A stretch of 64,000 bases of DNA from Pseudomonadota bacterium (GTDB lineage Bacteria > Myxococcota_A > Polyangia > GCA-2747355), in contig JADJTL010000002.1 in NCBI GenBank assembly GCA_016711215.1, positions 434,001 to 498,000 of the forward strand, read 5' to 3'. The notes beneath the pieces are model-generated. The model was given only the letters and a program-made list of their open reading frames with translations. It was not told where the DNA came from and ran no database searches. The first letter of the stretch is position 1, and each line of letters begins with the position of its first letter. This document shows positions 50,117-60,400 of this stretch, in pieces. The position numbers and the translations under genes are program-made.

Positions 50117-52501
50117 CTAGGGCACCCTCGGCCGCAGCACGCGGATTCGGTTGTTGAGACGATCGGCGATCAAGAGCTGGCCAGCGCTATCGAAGGCCAA
50201 CGAGACGGGGCTCCACAGCGTGGCGGTCGCGAGCGGCCCGTCCTGGGCATGGTTTTCGTAGCTCCAGTCATGCGAGCTGACGTAGTCGACGCCGGCTCCA
50301 GTCACCGGATCGAGCGCCCAGATGGCGTCCCCCTTCGTCGCCAGCACGGTCTGCGCCCCGTAGAGGCCGGGCCCGACCGCGACGCCGGTTCCAACGACGT
50401 TGCGCTGCAGGGTGCTGATCGTGCCGTCGCGGGCGACGCGCCGCACGCCGCAGCCGCTATCGGCGACGAGGATCGTGCCGTCGGCGGCGAGCGCCAGGCC
50501 GTAGGGGTAGACGCCGAACTGGCCCGTGCCGAGCGGTCCGTCGACGCAGACCCCGTGACGTGCGGTGCTGCCCACGGGCTGGCTCGCGTTGACCGTCGGG
50601 TTGTTGGGGCTGCCGGCGAAAAATTCGGGCGTGCCGGTGCCGAGCGCGGGGATCTTGACCAGCATCGGCATGCCATCCCAACCGCTCTTGCCGTACTTGA
50701 CGCTATTGCCCGCTCCCGACTCGTTATAGGTCGAGACGTAGAGCGCGCCCTCGGCGTCGGCGACCATGCCACCCGCGAGGCTCGGCTGCGGACAGCTCGG
50801 CTCGCCCGGCACGCAGACGGAGCCCACGAGCGAGACCTCACCGCTGGCGTCGATCTTGGAGATTCGCCGCCCGCAGAGGGCATTGGCCACGTAGACCTCC
50901 GCGCCGACGACGGTCAGCGCTACCGGCGCGCAGAAGGCGGCCGTGCGGGCAGAGCCCGGGCTTTCCGCCATCAGCCCGCTGCCGAAGGAGGTGACCGTGC
51001 CGTCGGGCGCGATCCGCCGCACGCGCTGCGCACAGCGCTCCGCGACCCAGACCACGCCGTCGCCGGCGACGGCGAGGCTGGCGTTGCAGCTCGCGAAGGT
51101 GAAGGTCGCGTCAGCCGCGGCGCCGTCCGCCACCGCGATCCGCCCGGCCGTACCGAAGACCTCGACGGGCTGGCCGTCGAGATCGTAGCGGCCGAGCGTG
51201 TTGGCGAGCAGCCCCTCGGCGGGCGCGGCGTAATACCAGCCGCCGAACCAATGGAAGGTGCCGCTCGGATCGGGGAGGGCGCTGATCACGGAGGCGAGGC
51301 TGCCGACGCGCGTGGTCGTGGACGGGGTGGCGGCCGGCAATGAAAAGACGCCCCTGTTCCAGAAGGCCGCGTAGAGCTTGCCATCGACCCCCGCGGCGAG
51401 CATCCCGTAGCCAGGCGAGCCCTCAGTCGAACTCAGCGCGTAGGCGGTAGCCACCGCCGCATCGGGCGCTCCCGGCTGGGTGACGGAGCGAATCGTTCGA
51501 CCCGTGTACTCAGCGATGAAGACGGTGCCGTCGCGACCCACCGTCACGCCCGAGGGCCCCGTCAGCAAGGCCTCAGCGGCGGGCCCGTCGCTGGTGCCGG
51601 CCTTGCCGCTGCGGCCGGCGATCGTCCGCACCGCGACCGTCGGGCCCAGGCTGACCTCGCGCAAGACGTGCGCCTCCATATCGGTGAAGTAGAGCTTCTC
51701 GGCGTGATAGGTCAGGCCACGCGGTCGGCCCAAGCGCGCGACGCCGACGCCGCCGTCGACGATCGAGGTGTCGCCGGGCTGCCCGATCAGCAAGCTGACC
51801 GTGCGGTAGTCCGCCGAGAGCTTCCAGATCGCGCCGCAGTCGTTATCGGCCGCGTAGAGGTTGCCAGCGGGGTCGCGCGCAAGACCAATTGGCCGCCGCA
51901 TCTCGGCCACCTCGACCGGCCCGGCCCGGCAGCCGAAACGCCCACCGCCGAGGCGACCGACGCTCCGCGCCGCAACCCTTCCGATCGCCGTCGTCCCGCG
52001 GTTGACGACGCGAAGCCCAGCGGACGCGCCCTCGGTGAAGAACAGGTTGCCCTGGCCATCGGCGACCATCGCTTGCACGCCGCCAAAGCTGGCCTCCGCC
52101 AGCGGCGCATCGGCGACACCACCGCGGCCGCTGCCGCTCAGCGTATCGATGCAGGCGGCGGCGAAGCAGCGTCCCCCGCAGCAATTGCGGCGAAGCGCAG
52201 GGCAGGCGATGGTCGCGGCGCAGGGTGTGTCGCCCTCCCCCGGCCCCGAAAGGGCCGCGTCGCCCCGCGCGCCCTGGGCGTCGCCCGCGCTGCGTGCATC
52301 AATGAAGGCGAGCCCCGCGTCGGACGCCAAGACGGCGTCGCGCGCAGCCGCCGGGCCGGTGCTGGTGCAAGCTCCCAGGCTCCCAAGCAACCAACACGAA
52401 AGCAGCCAGCCCAGAGGGCGCTGCGTTCCGGAGCTTTGTCGCTGCCTGATCTTTCGCTGGCTGCTCCAGGGTGGATAACTTCTCCAAGCAGATAACGTCA
52501 C
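50117..52501 (-). CDS. NHL-repeat beta-propeller lipoprotein
   Basis: The 794-residue protein has a signal sequence ending LLGSLGACTS (lipobox) after about 45 residues. A Cys cluster follows (CAATIACPALRRNCCGGRCF). At least six NHL-like blades are visible: MVADGQGNLFFTEGASAGLR, IGLARDPAGNLYAADNDCGA, GLTYHAEKLYFTDMEAHVLR, SGVTVGRDGTVFIAEYTGRT, YGLALAADGTILVADSGCGV and SLAFDSAGQLLIADRLNNRI. GTG 52501 is chosen because GGAGGG lies 5 nt upstream; the frame stays open another 126 codons without support. It is divergent from the TonB receptor gene and leads an operon with the MopE-type propeller. Surface adhesion or ligand capture is plausible, unproven. Confidence 0.84.
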   Translation of the reverse strand: MTLSAWRSYPPWSSQRKIRQRQSSGTQRPLGWLLSCWLLGSLGACTSTGPAAARDAVLASDAGLAFIDARSAGDAQGARGDAALSGPGEGDTPCAATIACPALRRNCCGGRCFAAACIDTLSGSGRGGVADAPLAEASFGGVQAMVADGQGNLFFTEGASAGLRVVNRGTTAIGRVAARSVGRLGGGRFGCRAGPVEVAEMRRPIGLARDPAGNLYAADNDCGAIWKLSADYRTVSLLIGQPGDTSIVDGGVGVARLGRPRGLTYHAEKLYFTDMEAHVLREVSLGPTVAVRTIAGRSGKAGTSDGPAAEALLTGPSGVTVGRDGTVFIAEYTGRTIRSVTQPGAPDAAVATAYALSSTEGSPGYGMLAAGVDGKLYAAFWNRGVFSLPAATPSTTTRVGSLASVISALPDPSGTFHWFGGWYYAAPAEGLLANTLGRYDLDGQPVEVFGTAGRIAVADGAAADATFTFASCNASLAVAGDGVVWVAERCAQRVRRIAPDGTVTSFGSGLMAESPGSARTAAFCAPVALTVVGAEVYVANALCGRRISKIDASGEVSLVGSVCVPGEPSCPQPSLAGGMVADAEGALYVSTYNESGAGNSVKYGKSGWDGMPMLVKIPALGTGTPEFFAGSPNNPTVNASQPVGSTARHGVCVDGPLGTGQFGVYPYGLALAADGTILVADSGCGVRRVARDGTISTLQRNVVGTGVAVGPGLYGAQTVLATKGDAIWALDPVTGAGVDYVSSHDWSYENHAQDGPLATATLWSPVSLAFDSAGQLLIADRLNNRIRVLRPRVP

Positions 52502-52605
52502 GCAACCCTCCAAGGTGGCGAAGCCCCGCGGCGGCGACGAACCTGCTTGCGGGGCAAGGTGACCTGGCGGGGGCAAGATCACGAACCCGCAACCGTGCCC
52601 GTATC

Positions 52606-52633
52606 TTGTAGCAGCGCGCCGAGCGCGTACAAT
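52606..52633 (+). promoter_or_regulatory. Promoter of the TonB-receptor operon
   Basis: TTGTAG (52606-52611), a 16-nt spacer and TACAAT (52628-52633) form a strong sigma-70 match, with a leader of about 98 nt. No Fur-box-like or other metal-regulator palindrome and no cobalamin riboswitch motif was recognised in the leader. Confidence 0.55.
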
Positions 52634-52737
52634 CGGATCCTGCACAGTCCGACTCATCGTCTGAAGCATCGCTTCCGTGTAGCGTGCGGCGCAACGGTCA
52701 AGCCGCCTCGCCAGACACAGCCGTGGGGTGGTGGAGC

Positions 52738-54897
52738 TTGAGCCTGAAAGCGGTTTCCAGGCGCGCGATTGGCGCCGAGCTGCTGCTCTTGTTGCTGCTG
52801 CCGGCGGCGCGCGCGCGCGCGGAACCCACCCCCGCGATGCCATCCGACAGCGGCACCCTAGGTGCGTCGGAAGGGGCAAGCTACGAAACCGTCGTGACGG
52901 GGACGCGCTTCGCCGAGCTCGCCTTCGACAGCCCGCGCTCGATCGACACGGTGTCGCAGCGACGCCTGCGCGAGCAGGGCGCCTCGACCACGCCGGCAGC
53001 GCTCGAGCAGACGCCTGGGGTCACGATGCAGCGCACCAACACCGCCGGCGGCGCGCCGATCGTCCGCGGCCTGATCGGTCAGCAGGTGTTGCTCTTGATC
53101 GATGGCGTGCGCCTCAACAACGCCATCACCCGCTTTGGGCCGAACCAGCTGCTGAACACCGTCGATCCCTTTCAGCTCGCGCGGATCGAGGTCCTGCGCG
53201 GCAGCGGATCGATGCAGCATGGCTCTGATGCGCTTGGCGGCGTAATCAACCTCGTCACCCGCCAGCCCCTGCTCGAGCCACAGCGCGGCTGGGATGCCCG
53301 CGCCGCGGCCCTGTCGCGCTACGAGAGCGCGGCGCGCGCCGTGGTGACGCATGCCGAGGTCGAGGGCCAGCTCGGCGGCGTCGGCCTGCGCGTCGGCGGC
53401 GGGTGGCGGCGCTTTGGTGAGCTCGAGGGCGGTCGGCGCACGGGACGACAACGCTTCACGGCCTACGGTGACGGTGCCCTCGACGTCGCCGCCGCCTGGT
53501 CGCTCGGTCGCGCCGGGCTGCTGCGCTTGAGCTACGCCACGGTGCGACAGCATGATGCGCCGCGCACCGATCGCGCCGCGCCAACCGACTTCCAGCGCTT
53601 CGCCGACCAACTCCGCGACCTGGTCGCGCTGCGCTACGAGGGACGCTTCGCCTCGCCGCTCTTGGCCGAGGCGCAGGCCTCGCTCTCCTACCACCTGCAG
53701 CGCGAACGCCGCGCCCGCTTTCGCCTCGATCGTGACCGCATCGAGGAAGAGCGCGATGCGGTCGGCTCGCTCGGTGGCATGCTGGCGCTGCGCAGCGAGG
53801 CCCCCCGCGGCAGCCTCCATTACGGAGGCGAGGTCTACTACGATCGCGTGGCCTCCTCGGCGGCCTACGAGGCGATCAGCAGCGGCGCGCGTGCGCCCCA
53901 GGCACGCGGTCGCTACCCCGACGGCGCGGGCTATACGCAGGGCGGGCTCTACTTCTTTCACCGCCTCCCCCTCGGCAAGCGCCTGCAGCTCGATGCCGGC
54001 GCGCGCGCGGGAGCCTGGGCCGTCGACATCGCGCGCGACCCGGCGCTCGGGGGCGCCCTCGAGGTGCTGCGCCTCACCGCGGTCGGCAGCGGCCAGGCGC
54101 GCTACCGGTTACTCGAGGGGCTCAACCTGGTCGCCAGCGTCAGCCAAGGCTACCGCGCGCCGAACGTCGACGACTACGCGGCGGAGGGCTGCAGCGGGCA
54201 GGGCTTCGACCGAGCCAACGCCGAGCTCGCCCCCGAGCGCAGCCTGACCGCGGAGGGCGGGATCAAGCTCGATCTCTACGGCCGCCTGCTGGGGAGCGCC
54301 TTCTATGCTTACACCTACCTCGATGATCTGATCGTGCGTCGCTCACTGACGGAGACGCCGGACCAGGCCTGCGGCAGCAACGCCGATGGCACCCCCCTGC
54401 TCCTGCCCGTGACCCAACGCGAGAACGCCCAGCGTGGCCAGGTCCAGGCGTTCGAGGCGCAGCTGAACGTCGCCCTGCTGCGCGGCTGGTGGCTCGACGG
54501 CTGGGTCGCCTGGACGCGGGGCAGCGTCAAGCCGCGAGGCGCGCCATCCGAGCCAATGAGCCGCATCCCGCCGCTGACCGGGCGGGTGGCGATCCGCCAT
54601 CAACGCCCCTCGACGCGCCTCTTCGGCGAGCTGGCGCTGCGCTGGGCCGGCGCCCAACGCCGACTCAACAGCGCCGACCGCCGTGACCTGCGCATCTGCC
54701 CGGCGGGCGCGACGGACTGCACGGGCACGTCAGGCTATGCCGTCGTTGATCTCCGCGGGGGCCTCGCGCTCACACCCCAGCTGCGGCTTTCCCTGACGCT
54801 GGAGAACCTCAGCGACGAGACCTACCGCATCCACGGCTCGGGCCTCGACGGCCCCGGCTTCAACATGATCGCCACGCTGGAGGGAAGCCTGCCATGA
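52738..54897 (+). CDS. TonB-dependent outer-membrane receptor
   Basis: The 719-residue receptor has a signal peptide (LKAVSRRAIGAELLLLLLLP, ending ARARA). The plug domain is at about 50-170, beginning YETVVTGTRFAELAFDSPRS, a TonB-box-like start. It includes ALEQTPGVTMQRTNTAGGAP, VLLLIDGVRLNNAITRFGPN and HGSDALGGVINLVTRQP. The 22-strand barrel follows, ending ENLSDETYRIHGSGLDGPGF. It most resembles haem/vitamin-type receptors in plug motifs, but substrate is uncertain. TTG 52738 is chosen because GGGGTGGTGGAG precedes it and the signal peptide then fits. The stop overlaps the next gene (ATGA). Confidence 0.9.
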   Translation: MSLKAVSRRAIGAELLLLLLLPAARARAEPTPAMPSDSGTLGASEGASYETVVTGTRFAELAFDSPRSIDTVSQRRLREQGASTTPAALEQTPGVTMQRTNTAGGAPIVRGLIGQQVLLLIDGVRLNNAITRFGPNQLLNTVDPFQLARIEVLRGSGSMQHGSDALGGVINLVTRQPLLEPQRGWDARAAALSRYESAARAVVTHAEVEGQLGGVGLRVGGGWRRFGELEGGRRTGRQRFTAYGDGALDVAAAWSLGRAGLLRLSYATVRQHDAPRTDRAAPTDFQRFADQLRDLVALRYEGRFASPLLAEAQASLSYHLQRERRARFRLDRDRIEEERDAVGSLGGMLALRSEAPRGSLHYGGEVYYDRVASSAAYEAISSGARAPQARGRYPDGAGYTQGGLYFFHRLPLGKRLQLDAGARAGAWAVDIARDPALGGALEVLRLTAVGSGQARYRLLEGLNLVASVSQGYRAPNVDDYAAEGCSGQGFDRANAELAPERSLTAEGGIKLDLYGRLLGSAFYAYTYLDDLIVRRSLTETPDQACGSNADGTPLLLPVTQRENAQRGQVQAFEAQLNVALLRGWWLDGWVAWTRGSVKPRGAPSEPMSRIPPLTGRVAIRHQRPSTRLFGELALRWAGAQRRLNSADRRDLRICPAGATDCTGTSGYAVVDLRGGLALTPQLRLSLTLENLSDETYRIHGSGLDGPGFNMIATLEGSLP

Positions 54898-55172
54898 AAA
54901 CCGGCTGGCGAGCCGCGCACGCGCGGCGCCTTGGCCGCCCCCTCGCGCGTAGGGCCGCTGACGCTGCGCTGCTGGCGCTACTCAGCGCCACCCTCGGCTG
55001 CGGCGCGACCCTCGGCGATTTCTGCCACGACGACGACGACTGCGCCGGCGCGCTGCGCTGCAGCGCCTCCGCGGGAGCGCGCGGCGTCTGCGTCTATGCC
55101 GACGCGCTGCAGGCCCTGGACGGAGGCCAGAGGAGCACCGACGGCGGCGCGTCCGGACGAGACGGTCGCTAA
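54894..55172 (+). CDS. Small Cys-rich lipoprotein
   Basis: The 92-residue protein has a twin-Arg-free basic N-terminus, a hydrophobic core (AALLALLSATLGC) with a lipobox Cys, and a short mature part with the pattern FCHDDDDCAGALRCSASAGARGVC. Four Cys and an acidic loop make up this motif. Similar C-x5-DC-x5-C clusters are common in secreted myxobacterial proteins. It overlaps the TonB receptor stop by 4 nt, so it may be an accessory surface ligand-capture subunit. The ligand is unknown. Confidence 0.75.
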   Translation: MKTGWRAAHARRLGRPLARRAADAALLALLSATLGCGATLGDFCHDDDDCAGALRCSASAGARGVCVYADALQALDGGQRSTDGGASGRDGR

Positions 55173-55259
55173 GAGCCCGCTGAGCGTTGACGCTGAGCGC
55201 GTCGCGGCTTGACGGGCAGGGGCACGGCGCGGATGCTCGCCCAGGGGCGGCGAGACACC

Positions 55260-55880
55260 ATGCACCTGCGACGCATTTTGGCCGGGCCGTTATGCTCTCT
55301 TGCCGGCGCTTGCCTTGCGCTCGCAGCGCTTGCGGGCTGCGTCAGCGTCAAGCCCGCGGTGCTCGATCGCCACACCCAGCTCGAGAACCAGCTGATCGGC
55401 CAGCTCTGGCCGCTCGAGGAGCGGCTGATCCTCGCCTCGTCGGTCCGCAGCGCGCAGGCAACGGGTCAGGACGCCGGCGCTGCGACGCTGGCGCCCGACG
55501 AGCGACAGGCGCGCGCGGCCGCGCTGCGGCGCGCCTTCAACGCCGATGATCTCGAGCTGCTCAAGCAGCAGCAGGTGATCGGCGAGGGTCGCGACGCCGA
55601 GCTGAAGCTGCTCCTGCCGCCGCGCGGGGCCGCCGAGGCGCAGCGCGTTGGCGCGCTGATCGCCGAGGAGAACGCCGACCGCCTGGTGCTGCTGCGACGC
55701 GCCGTGCAGCTCAGCCCCGAGCTCGGCCTGGCGGGCCTCGCCGTGGCGCGAGAGATTTTTCACCGGCTGGTGCTGCAAGTGGCGCGGCCCGGCGAGCGCG
55801 TCGAGGGCGTGGGGCGGGGCTGGGCAACGGTCCCGGCGCAGCCCGCCGCGGAGGCCCGCGACCTTGGACCTGAGCGATGA
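55260..55880 (+). CDS. DUF1318-like lipoprotein
   Basis: The 206-residue protein has a signal peptide ending ALAALAGCVSV (lipobox). The mature region (DRHTQLENQLIGQLWPLEER, LLKQQQVIGEGRDAELKLLL, ALIAEENADRLVLLRRAVQL) resembles DUF1318/YdbL-type helical envelope proteins with the conserved Q-L/I-x-G and N-x-DR features. ATG 55260 is chosen over a longer in-frame start because the signal peptide begins there and GGGGCGGCGAG precedes it. Its stop overlaps the caspase-like gene start, and so begins a three-gene coupled unit. Proteins of this family act in the periplasm or at the outer membrane; function is unknown. Confidence 0.78.
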   Translation: MHLRRILAGPLCSLAGACLALAALAGCVSVKPAVLDRHTQLENQLIGQLWPLEERLILASSVRSAQATGQDAGAATLAPDERQARAAALRRAFNADDLELLKQQQVIGEGRDAELKLLLPPRGAAEAQRVGALIAEENADRLVLLRRAVQLSPELGLAGLAVAREIFHRLVLQVARPGERVEGVGRGWATVPAQPAAEARDLGPER

Positions 55881-57454
55881 TAACCCGCTGGCGCGCGCTG
55901 GCCCGGCTCTTGGTCGGCCTGGCGTTGACCGGCAGCGTCTGGTCCGCCTGCCCCGAACGCCGCGCCGCGCCGCGCCGCGTGCCCCGGTCGAGGCCGGTCG
56001 CCGACGCTCCGGCGCCGCGCGCTCCTCTCGCCGCGGCGCCGAGCGCGCCGACGGGCAGCGCGGGCGGCGGCGAAGGCGAGGCGGCGGGGGCCTTCGGATC
56101 GGGCCTCGATCGCCAGGGCAAGCCCCTGCGTTGGCTGGCCCTCGGCGGCGGCGCGACCCCGGAGATGAACCCGGTGTCGATCGAGCAGGACATCGCTCTA
56201 GCCGCGCAGGCCCTGGGGGGACGGGGCCTGATTCTCTTCGCCGGCGGAAGGGGGGCCCGCGACGTCCAGGTGCTCGACCCGAGCCCGCGGGGTGATCCGC
56301 TGCTGCGCCAGCTCGCCGCCCTCTTCGATCCGCGCGGTGGTCGCGAGAGCAGCTATCGTCGCAGCAGCCTGCCGATCGCCGCGGCCGCGTCCTTCGAGCA
56401 CGCGCGCCAGGCCGTGACCCGCCTCGCCGGCCTCGAGGGCGAGGCGTTGACGCTCTACCTGGCGGGGCACGGTGAACAGGGCGAGCATCCGCGGGACAAT
56501 TTCCTGGCGCTCTGGGGCGGCTCCGAGCTGCGCGTCAGCGACCTGGCCGATTGGCTCGAGCGCGCGCGACGCAGCGTGCGCGTGGTGGTCACGACCTGCT
56601 TTGGCGGCGGCTTCGCCGAGCTCGCCTTCGCCGCGGCGCGAGCCGAGCGCGGGGCCCCGGCGGGGCTCCGTTGCGGCTTCTTCGCCACGCCTGCCGACCT
56701 GCCAGCGACGGGCTGCGACCCCAACCCCGACCGGGCCGCGCAGGACGGCTACGCGCTGCACTTCTTCAACGCGCTGCGCGGTCGCGATCGCGACGGCCGC
56801 GCCCTCGATCTCGACGCCCTCGATCTCGACGCGGACGGGCGGATCTCCCTGCTCGAGGCGCATACGCGCGTGAACCTGGCCTCGCCGAGCGCGGACGTGC
56901 CGACCACGACCTCCGAGCGCTGGCTGGCGGCCGTGGCGCCGCGACGGGGAAGGCGGCGGTCGGTCGTGCTGCCCGAGCAGGAGGCGGTGGTGGCCGTGCT
57001 CAGCGCACGCACCGGCCTGCCGCCGGAGGCGCGCCAGGCCCACGCGGCGCTTCATGCCCTGGAGCGCCAGGTCGACGCCGCGCGTGAGCAGCGCGAGCGG
57101 GCCGGAGCCGCCGAGGAGCAGGCCGCGGCGGCCGTGATCGCGCGCCTGCTCGGACGCTGGCCGGTGCTCGACGACGCCTGGCATCCCGACTTCGGCGCGC
57201 TGCTCAGGCAGGAGCGCGCGGCGATCGCGGCCTACCTGGCCCGGTCGGCCGAGTATCGGCACTACCAGCAGGCGGGCCAGGCGCTCGAGGCCGCGCAGGA
57301 CGCCTACTGGCAGCTTCGCGAGCAGGCCGCGCCGGTCGAGCGACTGACGCGCGCGCTCGACTACCGCGAGCGAGCGGCGCGGCTGCACGCCGCCAAGGGC
57401 GGGGCGTGGCGGGCCTTTGAGCGGCTACGCGACTGCGAGCGCGGTGCCCCATGA
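55877..57454 (+). CDS. Exported caspase-like (C13/C14 fold) cysteine protease
   Basis: The 525-residue protein starts with a hydrophobic signal segment (LARLLVGLALTGSVWSAC) and a 60-residue Pro/Ala linker. A caspase-hemoglobinase-fold domain follows (about 85-350): RWLALGGGATPEMNPVSIEQ, then catalytic His198 in LTLYLAGHGEQG and Cys241 in VRVVVTTCFGGGFAELAF. An EF-hand-like loop, LDLDADGRISLLEA (about 315-328), comes next. The C-terminal 170 residues are helical/coiled coil (ALHALERQVDAAREQRERAG). It overlaps the DUF1318 gene (ATGATAA) and the giant gene (ATGA), so all three are translated together. Bacterial caspase homologs are usually cytoplasmic; export here is inferred from the N-terminus. 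Confidence 0.82.
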   Translation: MITRWRALARLLVGLALTGSVWSACPERRAAPRRVPRSRPVADAPAPRAPLAAAPSAPTGSAGGGEGEAAGAFGSGLDRQGKPLRWLALGGGATPEMNPVSIEQDIALAAQALGGRGLILFAGGRGARDVQVLDPSPRGDPLLRQLAALFDPRGGRESSYRRSSLPIAAAASFEHARQAVTRLAGLEGEALTLYLAGHGEQGEHPRDNFLALWGGSELRVSDLADWLERARRSVRVVVTTCFGGGFAELAFAAARAERGAPAGLRCGFFATPADLPATGCDPNPDRAAQDGYALHFFNALRGRDRDGRALDLDALDLDADGRISLLEAHTRVNLASPSADVPTTTSERWLAAVAPRRGRRRSVVLPEQEAVVAVLSARTGLPPEARQAHAALHALERQVDAAREQRERAGAAEEQAAAAVIARLLGRWPVLDDAWHPDFGALLRQERAAIAAYLARSAEYRHYQQAGQALEAAQDAYWQLREQAAPVERLTRALDYRERAARLHAAKGGAWRAFERLRDCERGAP

Positions 57455-60400
57455 GCGCGAGCGGCAGCAGCACGCGGGCTGTGCTCGCAGGAGACCGGCG
57501 CCTCCTGCTGCTCGGGCTCGTGCTCTGCAGCGCCTGCGGCGCTCGGCAGGGGCCAACGGCCATGCTGCGCGCCTATCAACTGCGGAGCCCGCAGCGCCAG
57601 CTCGGACGCATCACCTGGCTGGCGCAGTTCGCCAGCGACGAGCTCGGGGGCACGCTCTCGCCCGACGGTCGGCAGCTCGCCTACGCCAGCGATCAGAAGG
57701 GCCAGCTCGATATCTGGGTCAAGGACCTGACGACAGGGCTGCCCCGCCGCATCACCGACCATCCCGCCGAGGACACGCAGCCCGCGTGGGCGCCCGACGG
57801 ACGCGCGCTGGCCTTTGTTTCACAGCGGGCCGACGCCAAGGGTGACCTCTACCTTTGGCGCGACGGCAAGCTGCGACGGCTGACGGGCGCAGCCACGGCC
57901 GACGCCTTCCCTGTTTTCGCGCCCGATGGACGCAGCCTCTTCTTCAGCAGCGGTGAACCCGGCCGCGAGCAGATCCGACGCCTCGAGCTGGCGACGGGCC
58001 GTAGCGAAGCGATCAGCGCTGCCGGTGCGACGCATGCGGCGCTGAGCGCGGACGGGCGCTGGCTGGCCTACACGCGCGCCAGGGCGGGCGAGGTCGCGCG
58101 GATCGAGCTGCTGCGCCTCGGTCGGCCACGGCAAGCGCCCCGCGGCGTCACCGTCGCGGACGCGCCGGCGGGCTTTCCGACCTTCACGGCCGACGGCCAG
58201 TGGTTGGTCTTCTGTCGCTTCCGCCGCGGCGCGGCCAAGGAGCCGCGCAACGCCAAGACGCCGGCGTCGCTCTGGCGCGTCCCGCTCGAACCCCTGCTCG
58301 CCGGTCGCGAGCCGAGCGCCGTGATGGCGCTGGCGGAGCAGCTCACCAGCGATGGCGGCGACGCGCTGCTGCCGCGCGCCCACGCACGCGGGTTGGTGAT
58401 CACCGCGCGCCACGCCGGCAGCCTCGACCTCGGCTGGCTGCCGACGAGCGGCCTGGTGCCCGTCACGCTACCGCCGGCGGCGCTGCGTGCCCTGGCGCGC
58501 GACGCGCGCGATCCCTGGGCGAGCTTGCTGCTCTGGCAGCACCTCGAGCGTGATCGCAGCTACGGCAGCGAGGCCCGCTACGCCAGCGCCCAGCGCTGGC
58601 TGGCGGTTGGTGAGCTCGATAAGGCGCGGCGCGCCCTCGAGGGCCTGGCGGCTGCAGCAAGGGTCGAGCAGGCGGAGGACGCGGCCATCTTCGTCGCCCG
58701 GGCGCAGATCGACCTGGCGGTCTCGCCGGAGCTGCTGGCGCAAATAACCGCCCAGGGTGGGTCCACGACCAGCGCCACGGCAGCGCCGAGCAGCGCGGCG
58801 CGCGCGCGCCTGCCCGCGGACGCCCATGCGGCCCTGCGGCGCCTCGAGCGGCTACGCCCGCACCTCGCCTCCACCGCCGACGCCGCGCGGGGCTACCTGC
58901 TGCTGCGGCAGGCCGAGCTCGAGCAACTCGCCCATGCCTTGCCGGCTGCGCTCTCGGGCTATCAGCGCGTGATTGACGCCTTCGCCAGCCAACGCGACCT
59001 GGTCAGCCGGGCGAAGCTTCAGCTCGGCGCGGTCTATGCGCAGCTGCGCGCCCCGGAGCTCGTGGCCAGCTATTACCTCGGCCTCCGCGCCGAGGGCGAG
59101 CCGGCGCTGGACGAGGCCGTGGCACGGGCGCTGATCGCCCTGCATACCGGCGAGTCGCAGGCCAAGCAGCTCGAGGCCCTGCGGGGGCTGCTCGATCGGC
59201 ACCGACCGCCCGCGCCGATCGCGGCCCGGTTGCTCGCGCGCTTGGCGCTGCTGCATGAGCAGCGCGGCGAGCTCGACGCGGCGATCGAGAGCCTGGGGGC
59301 CGGACTGCAGCGCCCCGCGCTGCCAGTCGAGCTCACCGCCGAGCTTGGCTTCGAGCTCGGTCGGCTGGCGCTCTTGCGCTCGCGGCAGCTCCGGCAGGCC
59401 GGCGCGCCCACGGCGGCCCTCGCGCACTACGAGCGCGCGCTCAGCGCCTACGAGCGCATCCTCAGCGAGAGCGACCCGGCCAGCGAGACGCGCGCGCGCG
59501 CGACCCGCGCTCACCTGCGACTGGCGCTGCTCGAGGCCACGCAGCTCGCCCTCGCAGGGAAGCGCGCCGCGGCCGAAGCGCGCTACCGTCGGCTGCTCGC
59601 GCTCGATGATCAGGTGCTGCAGGCGCATCGCGGCCTGCTCGCGCTGGGCGCTGCAAGTGCACGTCGGGCGAGTAACCGTCACGCCGCCTGGTCCGCGCTG
59701 GCCGCGCCCTATCGCCGGCGGGCTCAACGCGATCGTGGCGACGCCGTGGCGGCCTACGCGCTGGGCTACCTGGCCACGCTGCGCACGCCGCTGCGCACGA
59801 CGGACCTCGACGAGGCTGAGCGCTGGCTCAAGCGCGCGCGCGCGTTGCGGCCCCAGAGCCCCTTCGGACACATGACGCTCGGTTGGGTCTACGAGATGCG
59901 CGAGCGCTTCTTCGGCGCGCGCCAGAGCGGCTGGCTGGAGGAGGCCGCGCTCGCCTATGAGCAGGCGCATGCGCTCAACGACGCCTCGGTCGACCCGCAG
60001 ACCGAGGCCGATCTGCTGACCAACCTCGCCAACGTCTTCGCCGCGCTGGGCAATGGCTGGCGCGAGGTCCTCGAGTATTGCGCGCAACGCCGGACCCTGG
60101 CGCAGCCCTTCGGCAGCGCGGAGCAGGAGGCGTTTCATCGGCTGAGCTGCGGCCGCGCGGCGGCGGCGAGAGGCGCGTACGCGCTCGCGGCCAGCGAGCT
60201 CGAGCGCGCACACCGCCTCGCGCGACGCCTGGGCCTCGACGCGCTCGAGGTGCAGGTCCTCGCGCAGCTCGGCGTCAGTGAGCAGCTGCGCGGCGCCCTC
60301 AAGAGCTCGAGCCGCTGGTTGAGCAAGGCGATCGAGCGCGTGCGGCAGAAGGGACACGGCCAGGCGCTGGCGCCCTTGCAGCGGACGCTCGCCTACAACG

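Noticed and set aside
47739..50120. 793-codon plus-strand frame opposite the MopE-type propeller
   Set aside because: The minus strand has a signal peptide, metal-binding repeats and propeller blades; the plus frame is Ala/Arg/Val-rich noise.
52502..52737. Fur box or cobalamin riboswitch before the TonB receptor
   Set aside because: Neither a Fur-like AT-rich palindrome nor a B12-box-like motif was found, so the receptor's substrate cannot be inferred from regulation.
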